This document shows, in pieces, positions 16,999 through 25,019 of a stretch of DNA of 49,067 bases; position 1 is the stretch's first letter; each line of letters begins with the position of its first letter. Below the pieces are notes generated by a model, which ran no database searches, was not told the origin of the DNA, and worked only from the letters and a program-made list of their open reading frames with translations. This DNA comes from Planctomycetota bacterium (GTDB lineage: Bacteria; Planctomycetota; Phycisphaerae; Phycisphaerales; UBA1924). Both the position numbers and the translations under genes were made by a program. The stretch lies in assembly GCA_003696725.1 (NCBI GenBank), contig RFGI01000016.1, forward strand, positions 1 through 49,067, in the 5' to 3' direction.

Positions 16999-17838
16999 TC
17001 AGTCGCGCGACTGGAGCTTCGACAGCAGGCGCAGGATCTCCAGGTACAGCCAGACCAGCGTGATCATCAGGCTGAAGGCGGCGTACCACTCGTACCGCTT
17101 CTCGGCGCCGGCGCGCACGCCCGTCTCGACATAGTCGAAGTCCAGCACGAGGTTCAGCGCCGCGATCACGATCACGAACAGGCTGAACCCGATGCCGATG
17201 GGCCCGGCATCGTGGATGTACGGGATCCCGACGCCGAAGAGGCCCAGCACGAGCGTCGCGACGTAGACCAGCGCGATCCCGCCGGTCGCGGCGACCACCC
17301 CCGCTGCGAACTTCCGCGACGGCTTGATCAGCCGTGTCGCGTACGCGATGAGCATCGCTCCCAGCACGCCAAAGGTCAGCAGCACCGCCTGGGCGATCAT
17401 GGCGTAGTTTGGCGTCAGCACGCCGTTCTCTGTCGTCCCGAACTCATGCGCGTAGAGGGCCGAGACGGAGCCGAGCACGGCGCCTTCCAGGAGGGCGTAC
17501 ACCGGCGCGGTCGCCGGCGCGATCCTCGGTTTGGCGATCGTGACCAGCGCGACGATAAACCCGGCGATCGCGCCGCCAAACAGCGGGAGCCCGTAGCCGA
17601 TCGTGGCCGAGCCGTCGGCGCCGGGCGCCACGAGGTCCCAGGTGAAGACCGCGGTCGCGGCGCACAGGCCCAGGAGGATCAGCGTCTTGTTCGCGGTCCC
17701 GGCGACGGACATCTTCCCGGGTTCGGCGCGGGCGGCGTCCCTCGGAGGGACGGCGACGCCGCGCGCTTCGAGGTCCTCCCACTTCTGGGCCGGGCCGAAG
17801 ATGTCGGTGCGCTGAGCGGGGTTTGCGGTGCGGAGCAT
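16999..17838 (-). CDS. Bax inhibitor-1/YccA family membrane protein
   Basis: The 279-aa protein has a polar N-terminal tail of about 50 residues and then about seven hydrophobic segments, among them LILLGLCAATAVFTW, LPLFGGAIAGFIVALV, AVLLTFGVLGAMLIAYA, GIALVYVATLVLGLFG and FSLFVIVIAALNLVLDFDYVE. LNLVLDFDYVE with its acidic pair and the closing WYAAFSLMITLVWLYLEILRLL match the bacterial Bax inhibitor-1 (TMBIM, YccA-like) family. Members act as pH-gated ion leak proteins or as modulators of the FtsH protease; which applies here is unknown. The start ATG at 17838 follows a GAAAGGCC site. Confidence 0.88.
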   Translation of the reverse strand: MLRTANPAQRTDIFGPAQKWEDLEARGVAVPPRDAARAEPGKMSVAGTANKTLILLGLCAATAVFTWDLVAPGADGSATIGYGLPLFGGAIAGFIVALVTIAKPRIAPATAPVYALLEGAVLGSVSALYAHEFGTTENGVLTPNYAMIAQAVLLTFGVLGAMLIAYATRLIKPSRKFAAGVVAATGGIALVYVATLVLGLFGVGIPYIHDAGPIGIGFSLFVIVIAALNLVLDFDYVETGVRAGAEKRYEWYAAFSLMITLVWLYLEILRLLSKLQSRD

Positions 17839-17898
17839 GCCGGGGCCTTTCGGGTGGGAGATCGTGCCGATGATCGCGGGTGATCGTAGCCCGGGCGC

Positions 17899-19329
17899 TC
17901 AGTCGGTCGGCAGGCCCTTGCTGCGCCAGATGCGGGCGAGGTCCTCGGGGCGGACGGCCTCCATCACGATCCCGCTGGAGAGGAACTTGCGCACGAGGTA
18001 GCCGTCCTGGTCGAGGACGCTGCGGTCGGTCAGGGCGTCCTCGGTGGGGCGGGTCTCGACGATCCACTCGTTGGGCCGGTCGGACCTGGCGAGGCGGTCG
18101 CGGCGGAGCAGGATGTCCGAGTGCTGCGGCTGGTAGGTGTAGAACGCGTACTCGAGCTCCGCGCCGACCTCGACGAGCATGAACGGCAGCAGGTACGTCT
18201 CGACCAGCGAGAGGTAGCCCTCGTCGGGCGTGTCCCAGGTCTTGGCGATGGGGGGCTGCCCCGGCTGGACGATGTTGACGCTGATGGTGTCGCCGGTGCG
18301 GGCGCCGGTCTCGGTGTAGAGGGCCGAGTCCTTGCCGCGTTTGACGGCCATGCGGATGGACCATGCCTCGGCCCGGCGGTCGGGGGTCATGAAGAACGAG
18401 GACTCCGAGTCGATCACGCGGTCGCCCTCCAGGAACCGGGCCTTGACCTCGACGAGCAGGCCCCGCTCCCGGTCCGCCTGGCGCCACGCGGTGCGCCGCC
18501 GGCGGGGGTCCAGTTCGCCCCGCTGGCCGGGCCTGATCTCGACGGACTGGTACGCGACCTCGGTGTCGTCGCCCTCCAGGCCCGTCCCGCCCGGTCGGTA
18601 CAGGCGGAAGAACCGCCGGCCCTTGGGCGCCAGGGCCATCAGGTCCTCGCTCGTGAACCGGTCCAGGAGGCGCTGCCCGGCGAGGACGCCCGAGGCCCGC
18701 TCCGCGGCGACCTCGCCCAGCTCGCGGAACCGGACCGTGCTCACCACGGCCTCGTAGATCGGTTTGACCCGGTCGAACTCCGGCTCCAGGCAGTCGATCT
18801 GGAAGATCACGAACCGGCCCGGCTCGATCGGGAAGACCGTGTACCCCGTCACGAACACCATCCCGTCGACGCGGGGCACCCGGGCGTAGAACCGGGCGGC
18901 CTGGACGCCGTTGATCGCCAGATGGTCTTCGACGCCGAACCGCACGGCGCTGGCTTGGGCGTTGACCCGCCCGGTGGCGGGGTCTCGGCCGACGCTGCTT
19001 GCGCGGATCTCCTCCCACAGCCCCTCGGTGACCCCGGCGGGGGTGAGCGTCGTGTCCCGGCTGCGGGGGCTGTGCATCCGGAGGATCCAGGTCCCGTCCT
19101 CGGGGGTGACCGTGAACGAGGCTTCCAGCCCCCCGACGTTGGTCGAGTCCAGCGCCGCCCCGACAGGAAGCCGGACGGTCATGCCCAGGCTCCGAACCTG
19201 GATCGGCTGGGGGGCCAGCTCCACGGGCTCGCCCGGGGCGGCGCGGCCGGGCGCGGGCCCGACGCCCAGGGCGAGGAGGGCGGCCGCCGCGACGGGGGCG
19301 ATCGATGGCCGGGCAGGGGCGTGTCTCAT
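17899..19329 (-). CDS. Exported protein of unknown function
   Basis: I use the ATG at 19329 (476 aa) because it gives a clear signal peptide (SIAPVAAAALLALGVGPAPGRA) and follows GGGAGACACCC; the longer track ORF reads through the divergent promoter. The mature protein has alternating strand-rich segments (SFTVTPEDGTWILRMHSP, GMVFVTGYTVFPIEPGRFVIFQIDCLE, LLVEVKARFLEGDRVIDSE) and reads as several related beta domains. I recognise no catalytic motif or named family. It is divergent from the ribosomal operon and about 60 nt upstream of the Bax inhibitor-type gene on the same strand, so those two may be co-transcribed. Confidence 0.7.
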   Translation of the reverse strand: MRHAPARPSIAPVAAAALLALGVGPAPGRAAPGEPVELAPQPIQVRSLGMTVRLPVGAALDSTNVGGLEASFTVTPEDGTWILRMHSPRSRDTTLTPAGVTEGLWEEIRASSVGRDPATGRVNAQASAVRFGVEDHLAINGVQAARFYARVPRVDGMVFVTGYTVFPIEPGRFVIFQIDCLEPEFDRVKPIYEAVVSTVRFRELGEVAAERASGVLAGQRLLDRFTSEDLMALAPKGRRFFRLYRPGGTGLEGDDTEVAYQSVEIRPGQRGELDPRRRRTAWRQADRERGLLVEVKARFLEGDRVIDSESSFFMTPDRRAEAWSIRMAVKRGKDSALYTETGARTGDTISVNIVQPGQPPIAKTWDTPDEGYLSLVETYLLPFMLVEVGAELEYAFYTYQPQHSDILLRRDRLARSDRPNEWIVETRPTEDALTDRSVLDQDGYLVRKFLSSGIVMEAVRPEDLARIWRSKGLPTD

Positions 19330-19691
19330 GGGTGTCTCCCGGTGGCCGGGGGGGATGGTGAATCGGTCGGCGCCGACACGCGACCGGACCGGTTCCCCGG
19401 ACTGTATATGTCGGCCGCTGGCCCCCCGGCTTGACACCCAAGCCGGACTCCCTACATTTTCCCGTTCGCCGCTTCCCCAGCGGGGTTCGGCGGCGGCGGT
19501 GGAACGGATCCCACCCGCGGCGTGTCCGCAACGGCCGGGTGTGGGTGGGCCCACACGCAGCAACAGCGAGCGAGCCGGCATCGTCCGGCATGGGTCGGTC
19601 GGGGCGGTCCCCGCCGGCGACGGAGTGTGACGGCCGCCCCCGAGGGCGGGCCTTCGAGGACGATTGACCCCGACGGGGGGCGCCAGCGGCG
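19330..19691. other. 362-bp divergent region and long leader of the S10 operon
   Basis: The region holds the rpsJ promoter (19431-19458) and a leader of about 230 nt before the rpsJ ATG. The leader has several short inverted repeats, the clearest being GTGTGGG/CCCACAC at 19539-19556 with a 4-nt loop. A minus-strand TATACA near 19404-19411 could serve the exported protein gene, though no -35 is seen. No convincing small ORF was found. Confidence 0.5.
19431..19458 (+). promoter_or_regulatory. Sigma-70 type promoter of the S10 ribosomal operon
   Basis: A perfect TTGACA (19431-19436) is followed after 16 nt by TACATT (19453-19458). It is the best promoter match in the window and the only one with a consensus -35. 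Transcription would start near 19465, leaving a leader of about 230 nt for regulation. Confidence 0.75.
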
Positions 19692-20000
<309 letters not shown>

Positions 20001-20011
20001 CGGCAACCACG

Positions 20012-20045
20012 CCGGCCCGCCCTCCGAGGGGCGAGCCGGTTTTTT
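20012..20045 (+). terminator. Intrinsic terminator or attenuator between rpsJ and rplC
   Basis: CCGGC-C-CGCC (from 20012) pairs with GGCG-A-GCCGG (to 20039) with one mismatch and a small bulge, and six T's follow directly (20040-20045). It starts 11 nt after the rpsJ stop. The strength suggests that many transcripts end here. Confidence 0.8.
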
Positions 20046-20116
20046 GATTCAGCGAGAGCCCCGGGTCGGTCCCGCGGGCGAGCCCGGCAGCGGGCGGAAA
20101 GGCGGCGGATCCAGCG

Positions 20117-20809
20117 ATGGGCGTGATGCTCCTGGGCGAAAAGATCGGGATGACTCGCTTCTTCACCGAAGACGAGACCAATATCCCCGTGACCGTCGTC
20201 CGGGCCGGGCCCTGCTACGTCACGCAGGTGCGCACCCCCGATCGCGACGGGTACGCGGCGGTGCAGATCGGGTTTGATGAGATCAAGCCTCGACGGTCCA
20301 CCAGGCCGATGATCGGGCACGACTTCAAGGCCGGCGCCCCGCCCCTGCGCCACCACCGCGAGTTCCGCGTCGACGAGGCCGACCTTGACCAGTATGAGCC
20401 CGGTCAGGTGCTCACCGTCGAGGTCTTCGAGAATCACGCCTACGTGGATGTGGCCGGCGTCAGCAAGGGCAAAGGCTTCCAGGGCGTGATGAAGCGGCAC
20501 AACTTCGCTGGGCTCGAGGCGAGCCACGGCGTGGAGCGCAAGCACCGCTCGGCCGGCTCGATCGGCGGCGGGGGCGCGAACCTGGGCACGGGCCCCAAGC
20601 TCATGAAGGGCCGGCGGATGGCCGGGCACATGGGCGCCGAGCGCGTCACCGTCCGGTCGCTGGACGTCATCAAGATCATCCCCGAGCAGGGGCTGATGCT
20701 CATCAAAGGGCCGGTCCCCGGGCCCAACCGGGGGCTGGTGGAGATTCGCACGCCCACACGGCTCTACAAGTCGAAGGGGCGCAAGCAGGCGGCGGCCCTA
20801 AAGGGCTGA
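20117..20809 (+). CDS. rplC: 50S ribosomal protein L3
   Basis: The 230-aa protein is L3, an early assembly protein whose loop reaches the peptidyl transferase centre. GEKIGMTRFF, PVTVVRAGPCYVTQV, KGKGFQGVMKRHNF, ASHGVERKHRSAGSIGG and the segment LMKGRRMAGHMG are diagnostic. The ATG at 20117 gives three residues more than the alternative ATG at 20126. About 70 nt of sequence separates the gene from the hairpin behind rpsJ, so it may have its own weak promoter or rely on read-through. Confidence 0.97.
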   Translation: MGVMLLGEKIGMTRFFTEDETNIPVTVVRAGPCYVTQVRTPDRDGYAAVQIGFDEIKPRRSTRPMIGHDFKAGAPPLRHHREFRVDEADLDQYEPGQVLTVEVFENHAYVDVAGVSKGKGFQGVMKRHNFAGLEASHGVERKHRSAGSIGGGGANLGTGPKLMKGRRMAGHMGAERVTVRSLDVIKIIPEQGLMLIKGPVPGPNRGLVEIRTPTRLYKSKGRKQAAALKG

Positions 20810-21036
20810 CCGCATCACAACCGGTGTGGCTCACCGAGCCGCGCCGGTGCGGAGTGATCGGTTTCGATCGGCGGGCGACAGGCGCCCGGCGGTCGGCCCG
20901 GGAGGTCCGGCGTCTCGCCGGAAACCGCCGGGCGCACACAGGAGCGGCACGTCGCCGAGTCAACGCCGGCGCGACCCCGAGTGTCGGGGCGAACCGGCCA
21001 CGGCGCCACCAGGCGACCGACGAGCGAGACAGACCC
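20810..21036. other. 227-nt gap between rplC and rplD with short inverted repeats
   Basis: This is unusually long for the S10 operon, where genes are normally 5-40 nt apart. The frame of rplD is open through most of it (from GTG 20824), but the translation is arginine-rich and unlike L4. It contains small hairpins such as GGGCG/CGCCC around 20873-20890 and GGCG/CGCC near 20910. It may be a structured leader acting on rplD. No gene is seen. Confidence 0.4.
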
Positions 21037-21729
21037 ATGGATGTCCCCGTCTACACCATCGAGGGCGAAGAGGCCGGCGCCATGACCATCGACGAGCAGT
21101 CGCTGGGCGGCGAGGTCAACCCGGCCCTGCTCAAGCAGGCCTTCGTCCGGTACCACGCCAACCGCCGGCAGGGCTCGGCGCGCACCAGGAACCGCTCCCT
21201 GGTCGAGGGCTCGACGCGCAAACTCTTCCGCCAGAAGGGCACCGGCCGGGCCCGCATGGGCATGGCCCGCACGCCCATCCGCCGGGGCGGGGGCGTGACC
21301 TTCGCCAAAACCCGCGGGCGCGAGGCCTTCCGCCAGGACATGCCCGTCAAGATGCGCCGCAAGGCCAACCGCAACGCCCTCTTGGCCAAGCTCGTCGACG
21401 GCGAGGTGAAGGTCCTCCAGGCGATGGACTTCGCCGAGCCCAAGACCAAGGCGTTCGAGGCCATGATCGACGCCCTGGGCGTCGACCGATCGTGCCTGGT
21501 CGCCATCGACCCGGCCAACCGCAACGCCCGGCTTAGCGCCCGCAACGTCCCGGGCGTGGACACCCTCCCGCCGGCGCAGATGACTTGCTACGAGCTTCTG
21601 AACCACCGGTTCCTGGTGATCGCCCGGGCGGATCTGGAGGCGTGGCTCGACGGGCCCAGCGCCGGCACGGACAAGCGCGCCAAGGCCCACGCCCGCAGCC
21701 GGACAAAGACCGCGGGGGCGTCGTCGTGA
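21037..21729 (+). CDS. rplD: 50S ribosomal protein L4
   Basis: The 230-aa protein is L4. It has the VNPALLKQAFVRYHANRRQGSARTRNRSLVEGSTRKLFRQKGTGRARMG stretch of the family, including the extended loop that lines the exit tunnel, and a C-terminal globular part ending with a lysine/arginine-rich tail. The ATG at 21037 is chosen over the track start (20824) because MDVPVYTIEGE is where family homology begins. In other bacteria L4 represses its own operon. The last bases overlap rplW by 4 nt, indicating translational coupling. Confidence 0.95.
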   Translation: MDVPVYTIEGEEAGAMTIDEQSLGGEVNPALLKQAFVRYHANRRQGSARTRNRSLVEGSTRKLFRQKGTGRARMGMARTPIRRGGGVTFAKTRGREAFRQDMPVKMRRKANRNALLAKLVDGEVKVLQAMDFAEPKTKAFEAMIDALGVDRSCLVAIDPANRNARLSARNVPGVDTLPPAQMTCYELLNHRFLVIARADLEAWLDGPSAGTDKRAKAHARSRTKTAGASS

Positions 21730-22007
21730 AAAACCCGTTGCACATCATCAAGAAGCCGCTGCTGACGGAGAAGAACACGTTCCACTCCGGCGAGTTCAAC
21801 CGGCACGCGTTCCTCGTCGACCGCCGGGCCCGCAAGGACGAGATCCGGTCGGCGATCGAGGAGCTCTACGGCGTCAAGGTGGAGTCCGTCGCCACGCAGA
21901 ACCGCAAGGGCAAGGTCAAACGCACCCGCTTCGGCTACGTCCAGGAGCCGACCGTCAAGACCGCCGTGGTCAAGCTCCGCCAGGGCGACACGATCGAGCT
22001 CTTCTGA
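21726..22007 (+). CDS. rplW: 50S ribosomal protein L23
   Basis: The 93-aa protein is L23, which sits at the tunnel exit and is a docking point for trigger factor and SRP. IIKKPLLTEKNT, FLVDRRARKDEIRSAIEELYGVKVESVAT and RKGKVKRTRFG are the family pattern. The GTG start at 21726 overlaps the rplD stop in GTGA. The length agrees with ordinary L23 (about 95 aa). The longer track ORF lies mostly inside rplD. Confidence 0.95.
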   Translation: MKNPLHIIKKPLLTEKNTFHSGEFNRHAFLVDRRARKDEIRSAIEELYGVKVESVATQNRKGKVKRTRFGYVQEPTVKTAVVKLRQGDTIELF

Positions 22008-22034
22008 CACACCCGACCCGGACTGAGGATTCTC

Positions 22035-22913
22035 ATGGCCATCCGCGTCTACAAACCGACGACCGCCGGCCGGCGCAACGCCTCGGTCAACACCCGAGAC
22101 GAGGTGACCAAGGAGCGCCCGGAGAAGTCGCTCTTGCGCCCGCTGCCCAAGAAGGCCGGCCGCAACCACCAGGGCAAGATCACGGTCCGCGGCCGGGGCG
22201 GCGGGCACAAGCGCCGCTACCGCGTCATCGACTTCAAGCGCAAGCAGCTCCGCGGCAAGAAGGCCGTGGTCCTCGGGATCGAGTACGACCCCAACCGCTC
22301 GTGCAACATCGCGCTGCTGGAGTTCGACGCGACGGCGCCCGACGGCGCCGCGATCAAGAAGCGCTGCTACATCCCCGCGCCCCGCGGCGTGACCGACGGC
22401 GACGTCCTGCTCACCAGCGAGACGCCCGTCGACCCCAAGCCCGGCACGGCGATGCCGATGAAGCACATCCCCACGGGCCTGAACATCCACTGCGTCGAGC
22501 TCCAGCCGGGCAAGGGCGCCCAGCTGGCGCGCTCCGCGGGGATGTCCGTCCGCCTGACCAACCGCGAGGGCCGGCTCGCCACCCTGCTGCTGCCCTCGGG
22601 TGAGTTGCGGCAGGTCTCGGTCGAGTGCTGGGCGACCGTCGGGGTGGTGGGCAACGCCGATCACGCCCGGCGCCGGCTGGGCAAGGCCGGCAAGAGCCGG
22701 CACCTCGGCCGCCGGCCCAAGACCCGCGGCGTGGCCATGTCCCACGACGCCCACCCGCTGGGCGGGGGCGAGGGCCGGTCCAAGGGCGGCCGGGCCCCGG
22801 TCTCCAGGTCCGGCACGCCGTCCAAGGGCGGCTCGACCCGCAACAAGAAGCAGCACTCCTCGAAACTCATCATCCGCCGGCGCAAGAGCAAGCGCTACGG
22901 CCAGCTCCGCTGA
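22035..22913 (+). CDS. rplB: 50S ribosomal protein L2 with altered HPHGGG motif
   Basis: The 292-aa protein is L2, needed for subunit joining and placed near the peptidyl transferase centre. YKPTTAGRRN, GRNHQGKITVRGRGGGHKRRYR and GLNIHCVELQPGKGAQLARSAG are typical. The normally near-invariant VDHPHGGGEG reads HDAHPLGGGEG here: the first His (H240) is kept, the second is Leu (L242) and the preceding Asp position is Ala. The tail RSKGGRAPVSRSGTPSKGG is longer and more basic than usual. GACTGAGGATTCTC provides the ribosome site before the ATG. Confidence 0.97.
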   Translation: MAIRVYKPTTAGRRNASVNTRDEVTKERPEKSLLRPLPKKAGRNHQGKITVRGRGGGHKRRYRVIDFKRKQLRGKKAVVLGIEYDPNRSCNIALLEFDATAPDGAAIKKRCYIPAPRGVTDGDVLLTSETPVDPKPGTAMPMKHIPTGLNIHCVELQPGKGAQLARSAGMSVRLTNREGRLATLLLPSGELRQVSVECWATVGVVGNADHARRRLGKAGKSRHLGRRPKTRGVAMSHDAHPLGGGEGRSKGGRAPVSRSGTPSKGGSTRNKKQHSSKLIIRRRKSKRYGQLR

Positions 22914-22945
22914 ACCCCGACTGACGCCCCGGAGGCGACCCACCC

Positions 22946-23227
22946 ATGGCACGCTCCCTCAAGAAAGGCCCGTTCGTGGATGAGAAGCTCTACCGCAAGG
23001 TGGAGACGCTCAGCCAGCAGAACAAGCGCGCCCCCATCCGGACGTGGGCCCGCCGGTGCACCATCGTGCCTGAGTTCGTCGGGCACACCTTCCAGGTCCA
23101 CAACGGGCGGGCGTTCCTGGAGGTCTTCGTCACCGAGGACATGGTGGGGCACAAGCTGGGCGAGTTCGCCCCCACGCGCCTGTTCCGCGGCCACACCAAC
23201 AAGAAGGAAGGGATCAAGGGCCGGTGA
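22946..23227 (+). CDS. rpsS: 30S ribosomal protein S19
   Basis: The 93-aa protein is S19 of the 30S head, which contacts S13 and the tRNA-bridging region. [42 protein letters not shown] and [12 protein letters not shown] are family signatures, and length is normal. GGAGGCGACCCACCC precedes the ATG. The order rplB-rpsS-rplV is the standard one. Confidence 0.97.
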   Translation: MARSLKKGPFVDEKLYRKVETLSQQNKRAPIRTWARRCTIVPEFVGHTFQVHNGRAFLEVFVTEDMVGHKLGEFAPTRLFRGHTNKKEGIKGR

Positions 23228-23266
23228 CGCGAGGCCCGACCCGACGCCCGAGAGGTCAGACCCGAC

Positions 23267-23812
23267 GTGAAGATCAACCCTGACAGACTCAACGCCCGCA
23301 TCGCCCAGGCCGGCGCCGGCGCCGAGGATCTGGCCCGCGCCATGGCTCGGCCGGGGCTCTCGGCCGATGACGCGGCCCGCGCGATCGCCAACTGGCGCGT
23401 CGGCCGCAACCACCCGCGCGCCAAGGCCGCCGACGTCCGCGCCCTGGCCGAGGCGCTGTCCTGCCGGCCGGCGGACATCGCCCGTTTCGAGACCAAGGCC
23501 CGGTTCGTCCGGTCCAGCGCCCGCAAGGCGCGGCTGATGGCGGACCTGATCCGTGGGCGGCGCGTCGACGACGCGGTCACGCTCCTGGAGTTCAACCACC
23601 GCCGGGCCGCGACGATGGTGGTCAAGGCCCTCAAGACCGCGATCGCCGACGCGGAGCAGTCCGAGGCGGACATCGGCCGGCTGGTGGTCGCCGAATCGCG
23701 GGTCGACGGCGGGCCCATCATCAAGAGGTTCCGGCCCAAGGATCGCGGCCGGGCCCACCCCATCCGCAAGCGCACCAGCCACATCGTCGTCGGCGTCGAG
23801 GAGGCCGCCTGA
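23267..23812 (+). CDS. rplV: 50S ribosomal protein L22 with an N-terminal XRE-like helix-turn-helix domain
   Basis: The product has 181 aa, against about 110 for ordinary L22. Residues 75-181 are L22: ETKARFVRSSARKARLMADL, NHRRAATMVVKALKTA and the tunnel hairpin tip IIKRFRPKDRGRAHPIRKRTSHI. Residues 1-74 look like a Cro/XRE helix-turn-helix: LNARIAQAG, EDLARAMARPGLS, AIANWRVGRNHP and VRALAEALSCRPADI line up with the helices, the I..W..GR..P turn and the LA.AL segment of XRE repressors. The GTG at 23267 has AGAGG 11 nt upstream, and the stop overlaps the rpsC ATG. Inner ATGs (23341, 23536) have less support. A role in RNA or DNA binding, perhaps autoregulation, is an inference. Confidence 0.9.
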   Translation: MKINPDRLNARIAQAGAGAEDLARAMARPGLSADDAARAIANWRVGRNHPRAKAADVRALAEALSCRPADIARFETKARFVRSSARKARLMADLIRGRRVDDAVTLLEFNHRRAATMVVKALKTAIADAEQSEADIGRLVVAESRVDGGPIIKRFRPKDRGRAHPIRKRTSHIVVGVEEAA

Positions 23813-24510
23813 TGGGACAGAAGACGCACCCGTACGGCTTCCGCGTGGGGATCACCGAGCCCCACAAGAGCCGCTGGTACGCGCCCAAGGCGCTGTACGG
23901 CGAGCTGCTGGTGGAGGACTACCGCATCCGCGAGTTCGTGGACAAGAGGCTCAACCGCACGCCCCCGTTCGCCGCGGTCAGCGACATCCAGATCGAGCGG
24001 ACCCGCGAGGAGCTGAAGGTCATCGTGTCGACGGCCCGGCCGGGGCTCGTGATCGGGCCCAAGGGCGCCGAGGTCGACCGCCTGACGGAGGAGCTGCAGT
24101 ACCTCACGGGCCGGAAGGTCTCGATCGCGATCAACGAGATCAAGAACCCGGACATCACGGCCCAGCTCGTCGCCGAGGGCATCGCCGAGCAGCTCAAGAA
24201 GCGGGCGTCGTTCCGACGGATTGTGAAGATGCGGGCCGAGGCGGCCATGCAGAACGGCGCCCAGGGCGTGCGCATCCTGATCGCGGGGCGTCTGGGCGGC
24301 GCGGAGATGAGCCGCCGGCTGGACACCCGGCTGGGGCGCCTGCCGCTGTCGACGCTGCAGGCCAACATCGACTACGGCTTCGCGACCTCGTTCACGACCT
24401 ACGGCGCCCTGGGCGTCAAGGTCTGGGTCTTCCGCGGGATGTTCGGCGAGAACACCGACCCCGACCCGGCGCCGGGCGGGCGCCGGCCGCGGGCCCGGGG
24501 CCGGCGGTGA
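23812..24510 (+). CDS. rpsC: 30S ribosomal protein S3
   Basis: The 232-aa protein is S3 from the 30S head, lining the mRNA entry channel. GQKTHPYGFRVGI starts it, the KH domain has ARPGLVIGPKGAEVDRL, and the C-terminal domain has VRILIAGRLGGAEMSR and YGALGVKVWVF. The C-terminal tail is short and Arg/Pro-rich. The ATG shares its A with the rplV stop (TGATG), so it is translationally coupled to rplV. Confidence 0.97.
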   Translation: MGQKTHPYGFRVGITEPHKSRWYAPKALYGELLVEDYRIREFVDKRLNRTPPFAAVSDIQIERTREELKVIVSTARPGLVIGPKGAEVDRLTEELQYLTGRKVSIAINEIKNPDITAQLVAEGIAEQLKKRASFRRIVKMRAEAAMQNGAQGVRILIAGRLGGAEMSRRLDTRLGRLPLSTLQANIDYGFATSFTTYGALGVKVWVFRGMFGENTDPDPAPGGRRPRARGRR

Positions 24511-24577
24511 CCGTTGGGACTGTGTGCAGCCGCGGGCGGCGCGTCGCCGGCCCGCGTCATATCGGAGACACGCCGCC

Positions 24578-24997
24578 ATGGCGATGATGCCCAAACGAGT
24601 CAAGCACCGCAAAGAGATGCGGCGTGCGCGGGACCGCAAGGCGACCAAGGGCAACTACGTCGCCTACGGGGACTACGGCTTGCAGTCGACCGAGGGCTGC
24701 TGGCTCACCGCCCGGCAGATCGAGGCCGGCCGCATCGCCGCCCAGCACTACCTCAAGCGTCAGGGCAAGATCTTCATCCGGGTCTTCCCGGACAAGCCGG
24801 TGTCGAAGAAGCCGCTGGAGACCCGGATGGGCAAGGGCAAGGCGGACACCGACTATTGGGCGGCCCGGGTCAAGCCGGGCACGGTGCTGTACGAGATCGC
24901 GGGCGTCCCGGAGGACGTCGCCAAGCGCACGCTGGTGCGGATCGCCATGAAGATGCCGGTGCGGTGCCGGTTCATCGGCCGGCGGGTGACGGCGTGA
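24578..24997 (+). CDS. rplP: 50S ribosomal protein L16
   Basis: The 139-aa protein is L16, which shapes the A-site tRNA path. MPKRVKHRKEMR, GDYGLQSTEGCWLTARQIEAGRIA, KIFIRVFPDKPVSKKPLETRMGKGKA and a final VRCRFIGRR identify it. I use ATG 24578, which has GGAG 10 nt upstream, rather than the track start 24524. Length is normal (about 137). Confidence 0.96.
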   Translation: MAMMPKRVKHRKEMRRARDRKATKGNYVAYGDYGLQSTEGCWLTARQIEAGRIAAQHYLKRQGKIFIRVFPDKPVSKKPLETRMGKGKADTDYWAARVKPGTVLYEIAGVPEDVAKRTLVRIAMKMPVRCRFIGRRVTA

Positions 24998-25019
24998 GGG
25001 CCGCAGAAGGGATCGCGCG

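Noticed and set aside
17444-19591. A 715-aa minus-strand ORF across the exported protein and the S10 leader
   Set aside because: It is in a different frame from the two real minus-strand genes and is almost all Arg/Pro/Gly/Ala.
20824-21036. A 71-residue N-terminal extension of L4
   Set aside because: The frame is open but the sequence is Arg-rich, unlike L4, and the start at 21037 fits the family.
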